Shown in pieces: positions 11,771 to 23,241 of a stretch of DNA of 64,000 nucleotides (the first letter of the stretch is position 1; each line of letters opens with the position of its first letter). Source of the stretch: Cephalopachus bancanus (lineage: Eukaryota; Chordata; Mammalia; Primates; Tarsiidae). The DNA lies in the NCBI GenBank assembly GCA_027257055.1, contig JAPVLO010000138.1:1178001-1242000 (forward strand), written 5' to 3'. Under the pieces are notes generated by a model. That model was not told the origin of the DNA, ran no database searches, and saw nothing but the letters and a program-made list of their open reading frames with translations. A program made the position numbers and the translations under genes.

Positions 11771-11904
11771 TGGACAGAGGGCCTTTGTTTGCTGATGTAT
11801 GCCTCCCTGATATCGTCAAAATGAACAAGCTAAGGATACACTAGAGAGGGAGACAGTGCCTGAAGAAAGTTCTAGCAAGAGAGATATCATAGTCCTCGGT
11901 AATC

Positions 11905-12375
11905 CAATCACTAGAGCTATTATCTTTATTATATTTTATCTTTTGTTCCATAAATTGGGTATGCTGTGTTTTTATTTTTTTCCCCAACATATTTTTTATT
12001 TTTCTTTTAACTTTATCTCTGACCCATTGGTTATTTGAGAGTACGTAGTGCAATTTTCACTTATTTGTAAATTTTCTAATTTACCTCCTGTTAATGATTT
12101 ATGGTTTTATACAATTATGGTTGAAAATTATACTTGATATGATTTCAAACTTGTAAATATGTTAAGACTTATTTTGCTACCAAAGAGAGGATCTCCTGGC
12201 AGAGTGTACCATGTTGACTTAAAAAGAATACACATTCTGCTTTTAAGGGATGGGATGTCCTATGTATGTGTGTTAGGTTCAGTTAGTCTATAATGTTGCT
12301 CTCATCCACTGTTGCCTTATTATTTTTTGGCAGATGACCTATCTATTGTTAAAAGTGGAGTTTTAAGTTTTGTTT
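11905..12375 (-). mobile_element. LINE-1 ORF2 internal fragment
   Basis: On the plus strand 'tttgagagtacgtagtgcaa', 'tgaaaattatacttgatatg', 'aatacacattctgcttttaa' and 'tgttaggttcagttagtcta' match reversed ORF2. Frame is lost. It is an older L1 than the one that follows. Confidence 0.8.
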
Positions 12376-12395
12376 GTTTGTTTGTTTTGGGTTTT
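12371..12395. repeat. Short (GTTT)n tract
   Basis: A few GTTT units lie at the junction between two L1 pieces. It probably derives from the poly(A) tail of a minus-strand L1. Confidence 0.8.
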
Positions 12396-12409
12396 TTTTG
12401 CATGCAACT

Positions 12410-13545
12410 CATTTATCGATTTTTAAAAATTTTTTATTTTAAATATGTGGGATACAATTCAGGGTTAAGTATACAAATGTTCATTATGCAGGTGCCCTTC
12501 TTGATGAGGTGTGGCCCCTCCCCTGCTAGAATCCCATTAATGCCAATCTTGCCCCCCCTAGTAATTTCCCACTATTGACAATCCTTTTCTTATAGTATTA
12601 TGATAATTGTTCAGGGTCCATCTATGAGTGAAAACATGTGATACTCAGTTCTTTGTTTCTGTGATAGATCACTCAGTATTATAGACTCTAAGTCCATCCA
12701 AGTTGCTGTGACATTCATAATTTTGCTCTTCTTTATGGCTGCATAATATTCCATCATGTATAGGTACCACATTTTTAAAATCCAGTCCTCTTTTGATGGG
12801 CAACACAGTTGGTTCCATGTTTTTGCTATTGTGAACAATGCTGCAATAAACATGCGTGCGTAGGTATCTTTTTCATAGACTGATTTGCGTACTACTAGAT
12901 ATATTCACATTAAGGATGATTTGGAAGGGTGATTTTTAGGCCTTTTAGGAATCATCAAACTGTTTTCCACAGAGGTTGTACTAGTTTACAATCCCACCAA
13001 CAGTATAGAAATGTTCCCCTTTCCTCGCATTCTCTCCAGCATCTGCTGTTTTTTGAGTTATTATTATTATTATTTTTTTATTTATTGTAGAGATGAGCTT
13101 GCCCAGGCGGGTCTCGAACCCGTGGGCTCAGGTAATTCACTCACCTCAGGCTCCCAAAGCACGGGATTACAGGCTAAGCCACCAAGCTCCCGCTGTTTTT
13201 TGAGTTATTGATGATGACCATCCTGACTAGAGTTAGGTGGTATCTCAGTGTGATTTTAATTTGTATTTCTTTGATGACTAGTGAGGCTGAGCATTTTTTC
13301 ACGTATCTGTTGGCTGCTCTTATGTCTTCTTTTGAGAAGTGCCTATTCATATCTATTGCCCACTTTGTAATGAGGCTGTTAGGTTTTTTGCTTTTCTGCA
13401 TGTTTCAGTTCCTTGTAGATCCTGGATGTTAGGCCTTTGTCAGATACATAGCTGGCAAATATTTTTTCCCCAGTCTATGGGCTGTCTCCATGCTCTCTTG
13501 ATGGTTTCTTTGGCTTTCAGAAGCTGATCCCAGTATCTCCTGACA
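12410..13545 (-). mobile_element. LINE-1 3' end: ORF2 C-terminus and 3' UTR
   Basis: The minus frame at 12611-12853 encodes an ORF2 C-terminal piece with the motifs AALFTIAKTWNQ and MEYYAAIKKS, characteristic of primate L1 ORF2p. Upstream coding sequence continues to about 13545 with frameshifts. A free left-arm Alu monomer is inserted at 13063-13191. The element is strongly 5'-truncated and cannot be active. Confidence 0.92.
13063..13191 (-). mobile_element. Free left-arm Alu monomer (FLAM-like)
   Basis: Minus strand: one left arm with an intact B-box-like 'ggttcgagacccgcc', then 'tctctacaataaataaaaaa' and a TAA-rich tail. There is no right arm. The 18-bp sequence 'gctgttttttgagttatt' is repeated exactly at both ends (13045-13062 and 13192-13209). 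It interrupts an L1 ORF2. Confidence 0.92.
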
Positions 13546-13559
13546 GATATGTGGGCCCC

Positions 13560-13997
13560 ATGGAACCTGCTTTCCACTGCCTTACAATCTGTCCATTCAG
13601 TGGGGTGTCTGTTTGCCCCCTGAAGCAAAATGAGAGAAGAAAGGGGAAAAGAATGCACAATAAAAGAGGAAGATGAAAGGAGCCTGAGAGAGAAGAAGAA
13701 GAAGGAAAACAGACAGGCATACCAATTAATGAATAAACAGAGAGACAGACAAAGACAGAAGAACAAAAGAGACAAAAACATACAGACAATCATATAAAAA
13801 AACAAGCCAAGACCTCCCTGTTAGTGTACTCTTCTTCAAAAACACCCACACATAAACAGAAAATGAAAACAAAAAAGTAAAATAACAGAAACAAAGCAAG
13901 TACAAAAACAGAAATAGAAACAGAAAAGAGAGAAGAAAAAAAGGCTAAAACGGAGACAAAACACCAACAAGAAAAAAAAAAGCTTTCTCTCTGACCC
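13560..13997 (+). other. Purine-rich segment, possible L1 5' UTR
   Basis: A strongly A/G-rich tract ends in 'aaaaaaaaaagctttctctc', a layout that resembles the purine-rich part of some older primate L1 5' UTRs on the plus strand. This is recall of style, not alignment. Open frames in it are artefacts of low complexity. Confidence 0.35.
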
Positions 13998-13998
13998 T

Positions 13999-14260
13999 TT
14001 TTTTTTTCTTTTCTTTTTAATTATAGAGATGAGGTCTCACCAAGTTGCCCAGGCTGCTCTCAAACGTGGGAGCTCAGGCAATCCACTAGCCTGGGCCTCC
14101 TAAAGAAGCAGCACGCGCCTGGCAAATTTTTTGATTTCTTGTGGAGACGAGGTCTCGCCAAGTTGCCTGGGCTGGTCTTGAACATGCAAGCTCAGGCAAT
14201 CCACCCGCCTCAGCCTCCCAAAGTGCTGGGATGACAAGCTGAGCCACCCAGTCCAGGCCT
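13999..14260 (-). mobile_element. Unusual Alu made of two left arms
   Basis: Minus strand: a full left arm (ending 'gtctccacaagaaatcaaaa') is followed by a second left-type arm ('ggcaacttggtgagacctca', 'tctctataattaaaaagaaa') with no right arm. The 12-bp duplication 'ctctctgaccct' / 'ctctctggccct' brackets the pair (13987-13998, 14261-14272), so both units inserted together. Confidence 0.85.
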
Positions 14261-15060
14261 CTCTCTGGCCCTGTCTGTGAGTCCAGGTCCCTTTGGGCCT
14301 CCGCCTTAGGAAGCAGCTCTGATCTCCAGCCTTTCCCCTCCATTCTCAGTGCAGGCTGAGAGGGTTGCTCTCAGCATGGGTCAAGAGTCCCATGGACCAC
14401 TGTGGGAAGAGGATGAGTCATCCAGACTCACCCTACTACCTGCTGCTGCTGTCAAGTCACCCACTCAGATCTGACGTGTCTGTGTCTGTTCCAGCATGGG
14501 GGGAGGGAGGGACATTCATCTTTCCAAGTCTGATGAGATAACAGCCTCTGGGTCCCAAGATGGAGGCTGGATGGAGCTGGGCAGGGCGACGCAAGTTTCT
14601 GCCCGGTCTGGGACTGAGAAGATGGCGCCCATTGGGATCCTATCACCTGCATTTTTGTGCCAGGTCTACTGTTGCAGGTGATGATATGGGCTGGGTGGGT
14701 ACCGGTGCAGAGCGGCAGCTGTTCTCTGCTACCTCCTCCCAAGAGAGCCCTGAGTATAACAAATGATCTTGTGTGCTGGGCTGGATAATCTCAGGGCAGT
14801 GGGGGCTTGCAGTCACCTCTGGAGGAGATCCCTGGGCTCATGAACCCAAGTCTCCCCTCAGATGGGCTTTCACTCACCCACGGGCACACACCCAATCAAG
14901 CAGAGTGTCTTTATGGACACTTGCTTGTGCAGAGACTTTCACAGTCCAACCCATTCCATCACCGTCTTGGCTGAAACATATATCTTATCCTAAAACACAA
15001 GTTACTGGGTCCAGACTATGTTCCGTGGGAAGAGATTATGCAGGGGTGTGAATGCTAGGA
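14261..15060 (+). other. GC-richer unassigned block, possible L1 5' UTR continuation
   Basis: It contains 'agtgcaggctgagagggttg' and 'tggaccactgtgggaagagg' and has a moderate GC level unlike its surroundings. It may continue the L1 5' UTR-like tract before the Alu. No coding support. Confidence 0.3.
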
Positions 15061-15224
15061 GTTGGGGATCAGTGTGAGCCTCGTCAGAACAGAACAACAG
15101 AATCCAAGGTTTTGGGGTTTCTTGTTTTTTCTATATCGGAAATTGTGCTCATTTGCACAATTTGGGGGGCCCATACTTTGGGGCAGCTCCCCAAAACCAG
15201 CACTTATTTATAAAAAATTGTGCA

Positions 15225-15650
15225 TTTATTCTTACATGTGTAATCTTTAGTCACCTTCAAAGTATTCTCCATTTGATGCAATATGGAGATACTTTTTTCA
15301 CTGCTCAAAACTGTTCTGGAACATGACAGTTTTGAAGACTTTTAGTGCGTGTGCTGTGTTTTGTTTCACCTCTTCCACTTCAGTACAAAACTTCTCTTTG
15401 GGATTTTTTTCATTGGGGAAACAAAAGAAAAGTCTCTCCGAACTTTTAATAAAGACAAATAATTTTTAATGAAAGGAATTTTGAAGTATTCAAATAAATA
15501 CCTGAATAAATAAATAAAAGGGCATGGAGGGTCATATCCTTTTTGGTCAAAAACTGGTGAACACTGAGCAGTGTGCACCTGTAAATCACCCGCCACGAAG
15601 TGGGCAAGCACGTTGAAAGAATCTCCAAACAAAATTTCTCTGAGGCCAAA
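15225..15650 (-). pseudogene. Probable mariner transposase relic
   Basis: The plus strand 'tcaccttcaaagtattctcc' followed by 'tttgatgcaatatgg' and, further on, 'gtcaaaaactggtgaacact' resembles reversed mariner transposase coding sequence. The minus frame at 15366-15632 keeps a patch like the catalytic-region context but is broken by a 100-bp AT-rich interruption. It is non-functional. The assignment is from motif memory. Confidence 0.5.
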
Positions 15651-16939
15651 TGCAGCCTCTCACAACACTGGCCAGTACATGGATGCCGATGGGTTCCTAG
15701 AATACTTACCTAGTCAGGGGAAACCTGTACTATAGGATGCCTGTCCTCTGAAAGATAATTCTACTTTTTGAGGGTGCCTCCTCATAGTGTATGAGCACAA
15801 AAATCTTGGAAGATAGAAATTAGTATTCTCTTTTTGCCTTTGGCAAGATACAGTGTCATACTGTTAGTAAGGAGAAAATCGTACCCACACTGTGTGGTGA
15901 AAATAGACTATAAATAGTCTGCCTTCTCTTAGATGTCAAGGACCACATCTGATCCATCTTTGTACCTTGCAGAGTGTCTTGTTTTATAAAGTCTACATTC
16001 AAAAAAAAAAACTTGAATAAATAAGCAGCACAAAATGCTAACCAAAGGGGGTATTATCCTTTACTTTCCTCATTCATCTTGTAAAAATTCCAAAGTCAAC
16101 TTCTCCAGACATATGCAGAAAGTGGACAAAATAAAGACAACTCTGTTAAACGTTGAATGATGTCCTCAATGTCCCTGCTCACTCTTCGGAAGTGTTCCCC
16201 TTGTCATGGCAGAGTGAATTGAGTTCTTTCCCATGTGTCAATGCATATGATTGCTTTATTCTGCAGTCATATGCCACTCATAGCTTATCAGATTTTATAT
16301 TATCATATAAAGTTCCATAGTAAGACAATACAGGAAACATTAGTTTAAAAGCATCTAATTTTATTTTCAAAGTTAGATAAGAAACAATCAACACTTTAGA
16401 ATGAAAGCGATACCCCTAAGCTGGAAAGTGAGAGCCTGACAATATTATCTGGGCTCATCACCGTTCGCTATCACAATCATAATACTTGCAAAATAGAAAC
16501 ACTGGTTTAATTAATTGTAACACCTGCAGGGTGAAAAGATCCAGAATCTACAGCTCTATGAAAAAGTGGGGGCTGGCAGAACACATCCCAGGGTTCATTT
16601 AACAAATCTATAAATTAACCTAAAAGTACACAATAAAGTGAATTCAAATGCCACCTTAATTGTGAATTCTATTCATATGTCTATTCTTATGGTAACAAAT
16701 ACTTAATTTTTTTTCCGATTTTCAGCTACCCTTTTTGATATTACTTTGACATCATTTCAAATTCAATCTTTTCATCAACCTACTCATTTCACCACAGGTG
16801 GCCTGATAGGATTCATTAACATCAAAAAAAGCAACAGGGGAAAATAAATTAAGCTACAAAGTAAATTGTATGTCCCATTTGGAATTTGGGGGTTGGCTAA
16901 TTTTGTATTCTGTTCATAGCCTTGATTATGCCTGGCTGC
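15651..16939. other. Mostly unique sequence with an L2-like piece
   Basis: Around 15935-16030, 'aaggaccacatctgatccat' and 'tttgtaccttgcagagtgtc' resemble an L2 3' end on the plus strand, followed by an A tract. The rest is unassigned AT-rich DNA. Confidence 0.45.
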
Positions 16940-17080
16940 ACACATGTCTTTCAACTCTCCTAGATGGTCAACAACTTGAAAGTAGGGAAGGAATCACATT
17001 CATTTGTGGCTTTCACTGCATCTGGCATAAAATCTTGTATCTAAGTCAGGATTCAATAAGTGTTAAATAAAATATATTCT
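16940..17080 (+). mobile_element. LINE-2 3' end fragment
   Basis: 'acttgaaagtagggaaggaa', 'actgcatctggcataaaatc' and 'caataagtgttaaataaaat' follow the order of the L2 3' terminus (regulated length, interval and final repeat). Confidence 0.55.
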
Positions 17081-17339
17081 GTCATAAATAAAAAATTGGC
17101 AAGACTTTCAGTATCCCAAGAATAAAGTAAGTGAATTCAATTAGTTAAAAAGGGCATAATAAAAGAACTTTGAAGATTCGGATGTTATATAAAGCACAGT
17201 CATAAGAAAATGGTATTATGCAGGATAAAAAAGCTTAAATAAAAGAGTTGATCTATGTAAATGCTTTTGCATAAAAAGAGTATGATCCGAATTCAGCTTA
17301 TATTTCTATGAAAGTTTCTGTAGTTTGAAAAATCATTAA

Positions 17340-17885
17340 TTATTCAGCTATGCTGGTTAATGAACATTTAAAAATATTCAACCTCACTAATGATTACAGA
17401 AATAAAAATTAAGATAATAAAACTTGATTTTCACCTATAAAATTAGCATTTTTAAACTACAACAATGCTGTGCTAAAGTATGTAGAGAAATCTCACTCTC
17501 TCTCATACACACACAAACACACACCTCATATGCTGCACATACACATTCAAATAACCCAAATGTTCAATAGTAAATGGACAAGACAATTCTTATATACTCT
17601 TAGAGTATAATAAAATCATGAAAATGAAGATTTTTAATTATAAAAAGAAATGATTATCATCTGTTTGTTGAAAAATGCAAGATAAAAAGTTTAGCAATGT
17701 GGTTTTCACTTTTTAAATTGCGTACTTGCACACAGGGAAAAATCAGCAAAATATTATCAAAGCTCACCTCTAGATGATGGTGTGAACAATTTTTGTCTTT
17801 CTGTGTTTTTGCTGATTTGCCAAATGCCACATGCATATATAATAAAAAATAATCTTAATATTAAAAAAGGAAGTACAATGTACTA
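17340..17885 (+). mobile_element. Old LINE-1 (L1M) 3' UTR
   Basis: 'aaatattcaacctcactaat', 'ttttaaattgcgtacttgca', 'acctctagatgatggtgtga' and an A-rich end near 17870 match the style of L1M 3' UTRs. It carries a small CA-rich stretch near 17508. Confidence 0.65.
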
Positions 17886-18750
17886 GACAAACTCTTTGGA
17901 CAGTGTACAATTACATTAAATACGTTTCTTATCTCAAGTTATTAAGTGAAATTTAGATATATCATTTTAATTTTTTCCTATAAAATCTTAGAGAATATGA
18001 GACATTGAAAGGAAACACATTTTGAGATATACTAAAGGTGAATTTTACATGCCCTGCCATATACTTATGATTTGAATTGAAAAGTGTTTTAGAAGTCTGA
18101 TGGAAAGAAAAAATGAAAATGTAAGTAACAAGAACCAAATGACTCTACTCCCAGTTTGAATATTATTCTCCTCAATGAAAAAATGTACAGAGCTACCAGT
18201 GGCAAAATTTAGCATCTTCAACCTCCCTCAAGTCTTGCAAAGATTACTCTTTAGGACAGCATAGCTATTGAAATTTTAAAGAAAGTTTCTTTAGAGAATA
18301 TTTCATTTGAGCTAATTTTTTAAATAATATTATTTTTTGGGAATTTTATAATGCTATAATTTTTAGGAAATTAGCTCAAAGAAATATTGAAGTGCTTTTT
18401 AAGTACAATGTTCATTTAATTAATTTTCTCTAATACTTATAATTCAAAGTATTATTCATTTAATCACTATTTTTATTCATATGTCTAAATGCTCTAACCT
18501 TGGAAATAAGTAGTAAGCATGAGATTATTGAAAAGGAAATAAGAAAAAGAACACTTGAAGAGAAAGAAAAAAAAAACAGAACTGTGCCTTTGCAAGTGCT
18601 TATGTGAGTCCAGGATTTTTTTGAGGTAACACCATCTTTTATACTGTTGATATTTCTAATAGGGTTGGCCAAGTACTCGACATGAATGCTATATTATATA
18701 CCATCTGCATATTACATGTAAAATAGCCCCTCACATTTAAAGATTATTTA
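17886..18750. other. AT-rich unique block with an inverted repeat
   Basis: I recognise no gene or named repeat. An inverted repeat with arms at 18297-18318 and 18368-18388 could be the remains of a small DNA transposon. Confidence 0.5.
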
Positions 18751-18753
18751 AAA

Positions 18754-19061
18754 TTGACAAGCGTGGCAGCTCATGCCTGTAATCCCAGTAATTTGGGATG
18801 CCAAGGCGGGAGGATTGCTTGAGACCAGGAGTTCAAGACCAACCAGACAACATAGCAAGATCTCATCTCTACAAAAAATCAAAAATAAAAATAGTCACAT
18901 GTGGCGATGCACGCCTGTAGTTCCAGCCACTTGGGAGGCTGAAGTGAAAGGATTGCTTAAGGCCAGGAGGTCAAGGCTGCATTAAGTCATGATTGTTGTG
19001 TTACTGCACTCTGGCCTTGGCAACAGTGAGATCTCGATTCAAAATAAATAAAATAAAATAA
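18754..19061 (+). mobile_element. Alu dimer, older AluJ-like
   Basis: Both arms are visible ('cagctcatgcctgtaatccc', 'agttccagccacttgggagg'). The linker is 'ctacaaaaaatcaaaaataa' and the tail is an (AAATA)n tract. Confidence 0.92.
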
Positions 19062-20385
19062 GGTCAGTTATATATCTAGATGCATATTCCATTTTCTACT
19101 CTAAGGTGAGAGAATTTTCAAGCTGGTAAAGGAAATTTTTATCATGATAAAAGGGCTATATTTATTAAATTAAAACTATACGTGTTTTGCAGCACCTAGG
19201 TTGGGAAGTTTGTCTTTAAATAAAATCGTATTTGATTAGTTCTAAGAAGTATTCTTCACATATATTTTTGCAGCTAAAAAACATTTGCAGTGTCTCATAA
19301 ATCAAAGTTTACAAAGTGTTTTGATCAATTATATGATAATAAAATGATGCATAACTCTTTATATATGAAGATTAAGCCCATAAAAAAGGTTGACTTCTTA
19401 AATAGTAACTTGCAATATTCTATTTGAAAAATTACAAAATTAGGGACATGATTATTTAAATAAACATAGCTATCTGTTTGATTTTACTAGTTACTTGGCC
19501 TATCTATTTTAATTTTGCATTCTGGAAATAGGAAAACAGTGATAGGCTCAGACCAAAACTCCATTTACTACCTGACATCAAGCCCACAGTGTATTCTGGG
19601 GGCTCAGAAATTATCATCACTTCAGACCCAGGAACTAATAATCTCCTGTCTCTGGTGCAGTTGCATGGTAAATGATTTCAGGTCCTTTAGGGGAAGTATC
19701 TGGAAATATTTCCATGTAGCACTGCCATAGGGTCCTTTCTCAAAGTGATACAGTCCCATTGAAAAGAGATCTGTAGTGTTTAGACACTGACTCAGGTCTG
19801 GACATTGGGCGAAAAACCCTGACTACACATTATAGTGATTCAAGTGGGCTTTTCTTCATCAGACCTTTATCATTTTTGTTTGCTTGCTTTATTTTGCTCC
19901 TGTTTAGTCATACACAGCAAAACTGGATATTTAGTCATTTGCCAATCCATTCCAGTCCTAGGAACACCAAGATCAGTAAGCTACTACAAGAGACGTCTAA
20001 TGGTCATATCATTCTGATCACTGTTCAGAACCCGTGCCCTGTGATAACCATGTCTGCCATCCCAAGAGCCTACTAAAATCAAGAAACCCTTTTAGGGTAT
20101 GTATCATTCACTGTGATTCCTATGGCAGGATACAACATTTCAGGCTGAAAAACTCTGCTGAGAATATAATACTCCATATGTTTCTCAATAACTTAGTGAA
20201 TTCATTAAAATTTATAACATTGTATTTGACAACCTTTCAAACATTTACATCACTCAAAATTGTACTTGAACACTATTAGTAAATATGTTTCTGTTTTTTG
20301 CTGAATGTAGTCATCATGCTTTGGGTACATATGAATTTCTGCACAGCACTGGTAGCTACTGAGTCCCCTGTTGGTGAAGACATCG
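19062..20385. other. Unique AT-rich block
   Basis: No named repeat and no supported coding region. Overlapping short frames near 19830-20280 have no coding features I can defend. Confidence 0.5.
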
Positions 20386-20397
20386 TAAACCCTCTCT

Positions 20398-20700
20398 CTT
20401 TTTTTTTTTTTTTTTTTGAGTTGGAGTCTCACTCTGTCACCCAGATTGGAGTGCAGTGGCACACTCCCGGCCACTGCAGCCTCGACCTGTTGAGCTCCAG
20501 CGATTCTTCTGCCTCAGCCTTCCAAGTAGCGAGAACTACAGGCATGCACTACCATGCCTGGCTAATTTTTTATTTGGATTTGTTGCAGAGATGAGGTCTC
20601 ACCAAGTTGGCCAGGCGGGTCTCGAACCCGCGGGCTCAGGCAATCCACTCACCTTGGCCGCCAAAGTGCTAGGATTGCAGGCTGAGTCATTGAGTCCAGC
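20398..20700 (-). mobile_element. Alu dimer, tarsier-type
   Basis: An 18-T tail starts near 20400. The right arm has 'cactcccggccactgcagcc' and the left arm 'ggcgggtctcgaacccgcgg'. Target duplication 'taaaccctctct' / 'tagaccctctct' (20386-20397, 20701-20712). Confidence 0.95.
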
Positions 20701-20712
20701 TAGACCCTCTCT

Positions 20713-21522
20713 TGATGTGTCTTCACTGACTTATCAGTTAGTCAAATTACCCTGTAGGACACACAGAGTGCATTATCAAGGAAGTTAATTGAGTTGCATG
20801 AGAATATAAGATACAGGTACATAGTTCATTTTTTGCAATTCTACAATGCAATCAAGTATGGAAACAATACATTTTCCCCCTTAAGCTTGCACCTAATCAC
20901 ATTTTGGTAGCTAAACCTGAACTACACTAATATTAGCATTGATAGCCTTAGTTCTGTAACTGTTGAGAACTATTAACATGTTAAATTACAAAGTGTTGTT
21001 GAAGATACTACATAACATATAATATATGCAAAGTTCATTGACTTCAAATGTTTCAGATAAGGGATTGCAGACCTGTACATCATTTCTTCCTTGATTTAAA
21101 ATGGATCTTTTCTCTATTTTTTTAATCTAGTATGCATATTTATTATCACCCGCTATATATTTTTGTAAAATAAAACCTAACTGATTTTGTTGTTCTTTTT
21201 ACTTGTTACTTTTTTGTTGGCTAATTGATTTATTAATTCTTATGAAACTAACCTTTTTTAAAAGAGATTATAAAAATATGTATTGTAAAAAATAATGAAT
21301 ATAATTAATTTACTGGCATTTAATCAAGTTTTGCCCTTTCAGGATTTTAATAATGGAATTAAATACAAAATATTATTTAAAACCTTTGCATTCTGTTTAT
21401 TTTGTACTTAATTTTTTGAATTTTATATGATTGACTCTAAAGTATTTTTAAGAACATGGACAATCTTTGTTTCTGTTTTGTGTTGTGGTGTTTTAGAAGT
21501 CATTTTTCCTGAAGCCATAAGG
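20713..21522. other. Unique AT-rich block
   Basis: No gene or named repeat recognised. Confidence 0.5.
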
Positions 21523-21536
21523 TCTACAATCTTTTT

Positions 21537-21831
21537 TTTTTTTTTTTTTTTTTTTTTGAGTCTCACTCTGGCTAGAGTGCTGGGGCACACTCATGGCCAC
21601 TCCAAAGTCAACCTGCTGGGTTCAGGTGATCTTTCTGCCTTAGCCTTCCAAGCAGCTGGAAATACAGGTGTGCGCCACCATGCCCAGCTAATTTTTTATC
21701 TGTTGTAGAGACGAGGTCTCACCAAGCTGCCTGGGCTTGTCTCAAACCCACAGACTCAGGCAATCCACTCACCTTGGCCTCCCAAGGTACTGGGATTACA
21801 GGCTGAGGCTGAGCCACTGAGCCCAGTCTGC
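21537..21831 (-). mobile_element. Alu dimer
   Basis: Long T tail, then a right arm with a deletion near its 3' end ('gtctcactctggctagagtg'), then a left arm. Flanks 'ctacaatcttttt' at both sides (about 21524 and 21833) form the target duplication. Confidence 0.93.
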
Positions 21832-21845
21832 CTACAATCTTTTTA

Positions 21846-22585
21846 AGTAATTTGTATTTTCAATAAATTTAAAGTTTACAAATATGTATTTTCCTACAAA
21901 AATGGACAACAGACACAGTCATTTAAAAAAAAAAAAACGGGCCAACTACTGAGACAATATAATATGGGAAATTTGAAATATTTTAATAAGCCCTTGATAC
22001 TTATTTTCTCCTATCTAAAAGTCTTAATCGTCACTGAAATTTTATCATTTTTTCACATTCGAAACAAGCCAACTGTGTTAGTATCTTTATAAAAAGACTC
22101 AGCAAGTTAATCTTCATACTTTGTTTCCAGGAAATTTGATTCCTCACACTAGGCCACACAGTTCGTAGACACAATATGGAAAAAGAATGGAAAAGAACAC
22201 ATCATCTCTATTTGAAAACACTGTCCTCTTTGATTCTTCTTCCCAAGGAACAATTGTATAGCCAATCATATTATGCTGTGGCCACTTCTGAGCTTTGGGC
22301 TTGTCTACCCTTGTACACTGTGCTGGTAATGAATGTGAAAGCTACCTGGTGTTTTCTGCATCACCTCCGCCTGTGTCTCTTGGGCACTGAACTGTGCTCT
22401 TAGACAATGAAATCTTCTCGGCCACTTCACACCAGCTTCCCTGCTGTCTGCTCTTCTACCTGGCAGACAAGAAAATTGTGGCATTGACACGACAGTGTGA
22501 CATACTTGAAGTGAAACCTAAGGGGAGACAATACTTTTGTATTTCTACCCCAAGGCTTCTCCTCCCTTGAGTAGTGTAGACATGG
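21846..22585. other. Unassigned sequence
   Basis: No named repeat. Frames near 22176-22490 are open for 60-75 codons but without supporting features. Confidence 0.45.
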
Positions 22586-22589
22586 TGTC

Positions 22590-23228
22590 TGTGGGGTGAA
22601 GGAAACGTTCCTTCCACTCTCTAAAGGTTTAATCTCTGGAATAAAGTTGACAGCAGACTAGCAGTAGAAAGGCATACAAATGTACTACATGCATAAGCCT
22701 GAGGGTTCCACGAAGTAGGATCCAAGAAGGGCCAGATGGTTGAAGTTTAAATAGCATTTTGAGCTACAGAAAAAAAAAAGAAGAAGAATTTTGGGACTTA
22801 AAGACTTCTAAAGGGTGCTGGTGACAAGCTTTGGGAGGGTAAGGGGAGAAACTGCATGCACCCCCAGCAAAGGTTGTCTTCTTAATGTAGATAAAGTCTC
22901 TTAGGGAGTAGGATGAAAATTCTGTCTGGGCATGATAGCTTGGGTATGGCGAACTTGAGTCTCCTCTTCTGTGATACAAGTTAATCTTTTCTGGCCATTG
23001 TAGATTTCCGGGAGGAGTGTCACTAAAATCACATTTCTTCTGGAGAAATTTCCCTGAGTCAGATAAGGAAACTTCAGAGAAAGCACCTTTCTGTGCTTTG
23101 AAAGAAGCAGAAAGGAGAGAGATTGGGGGGTGGTTAGCGAAAGAAGGTCAGAGAGACATTTGGCCCCGAGTCAGCTTCTTTAGATCAAAGTACTCAACTT
23201 GTCAAAGGGCCATACTTTGAGGTTAAAT
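22590..23228 (-). mobile_element. ERV1-type LTR, minus strand, of a head-to-head pair
   Basis: Read on the minus strand, its 5' end near 23226 ('aacctcaaagtatggccctt') matches the 5' end of the plus LTR at 23249 ('ccctcaaatatggctttttg'). Its 3' end has 'tgtatgcctttctactgcta' and a 'cctttagagagtgg' segment that parallel 'tgtatgtcttttcacctatt' and 'ccctttagggaacc' of the plus copy. Style is that of the MER4-like gamma-retrovirus LTRs. No internal genes are attached. Confidence 0.6.
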
Positions 23229-23241
23229 GGGGGCAGGGAAA

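Noticed and set aside
12611..12853. 80-codon minus frame with real protein-like sequence
   Set aside because: It is a genuine protein relic but not a host gene: it is the C-terminus of L1 ORF2 and is listed as part of that element.
13440..13805. 121-codon minus frame rich in Phe, Leu and Ser
   Set aside because: It is the complement of a purine-rich low-complexity tract joined to L1 ORF2 sequence.
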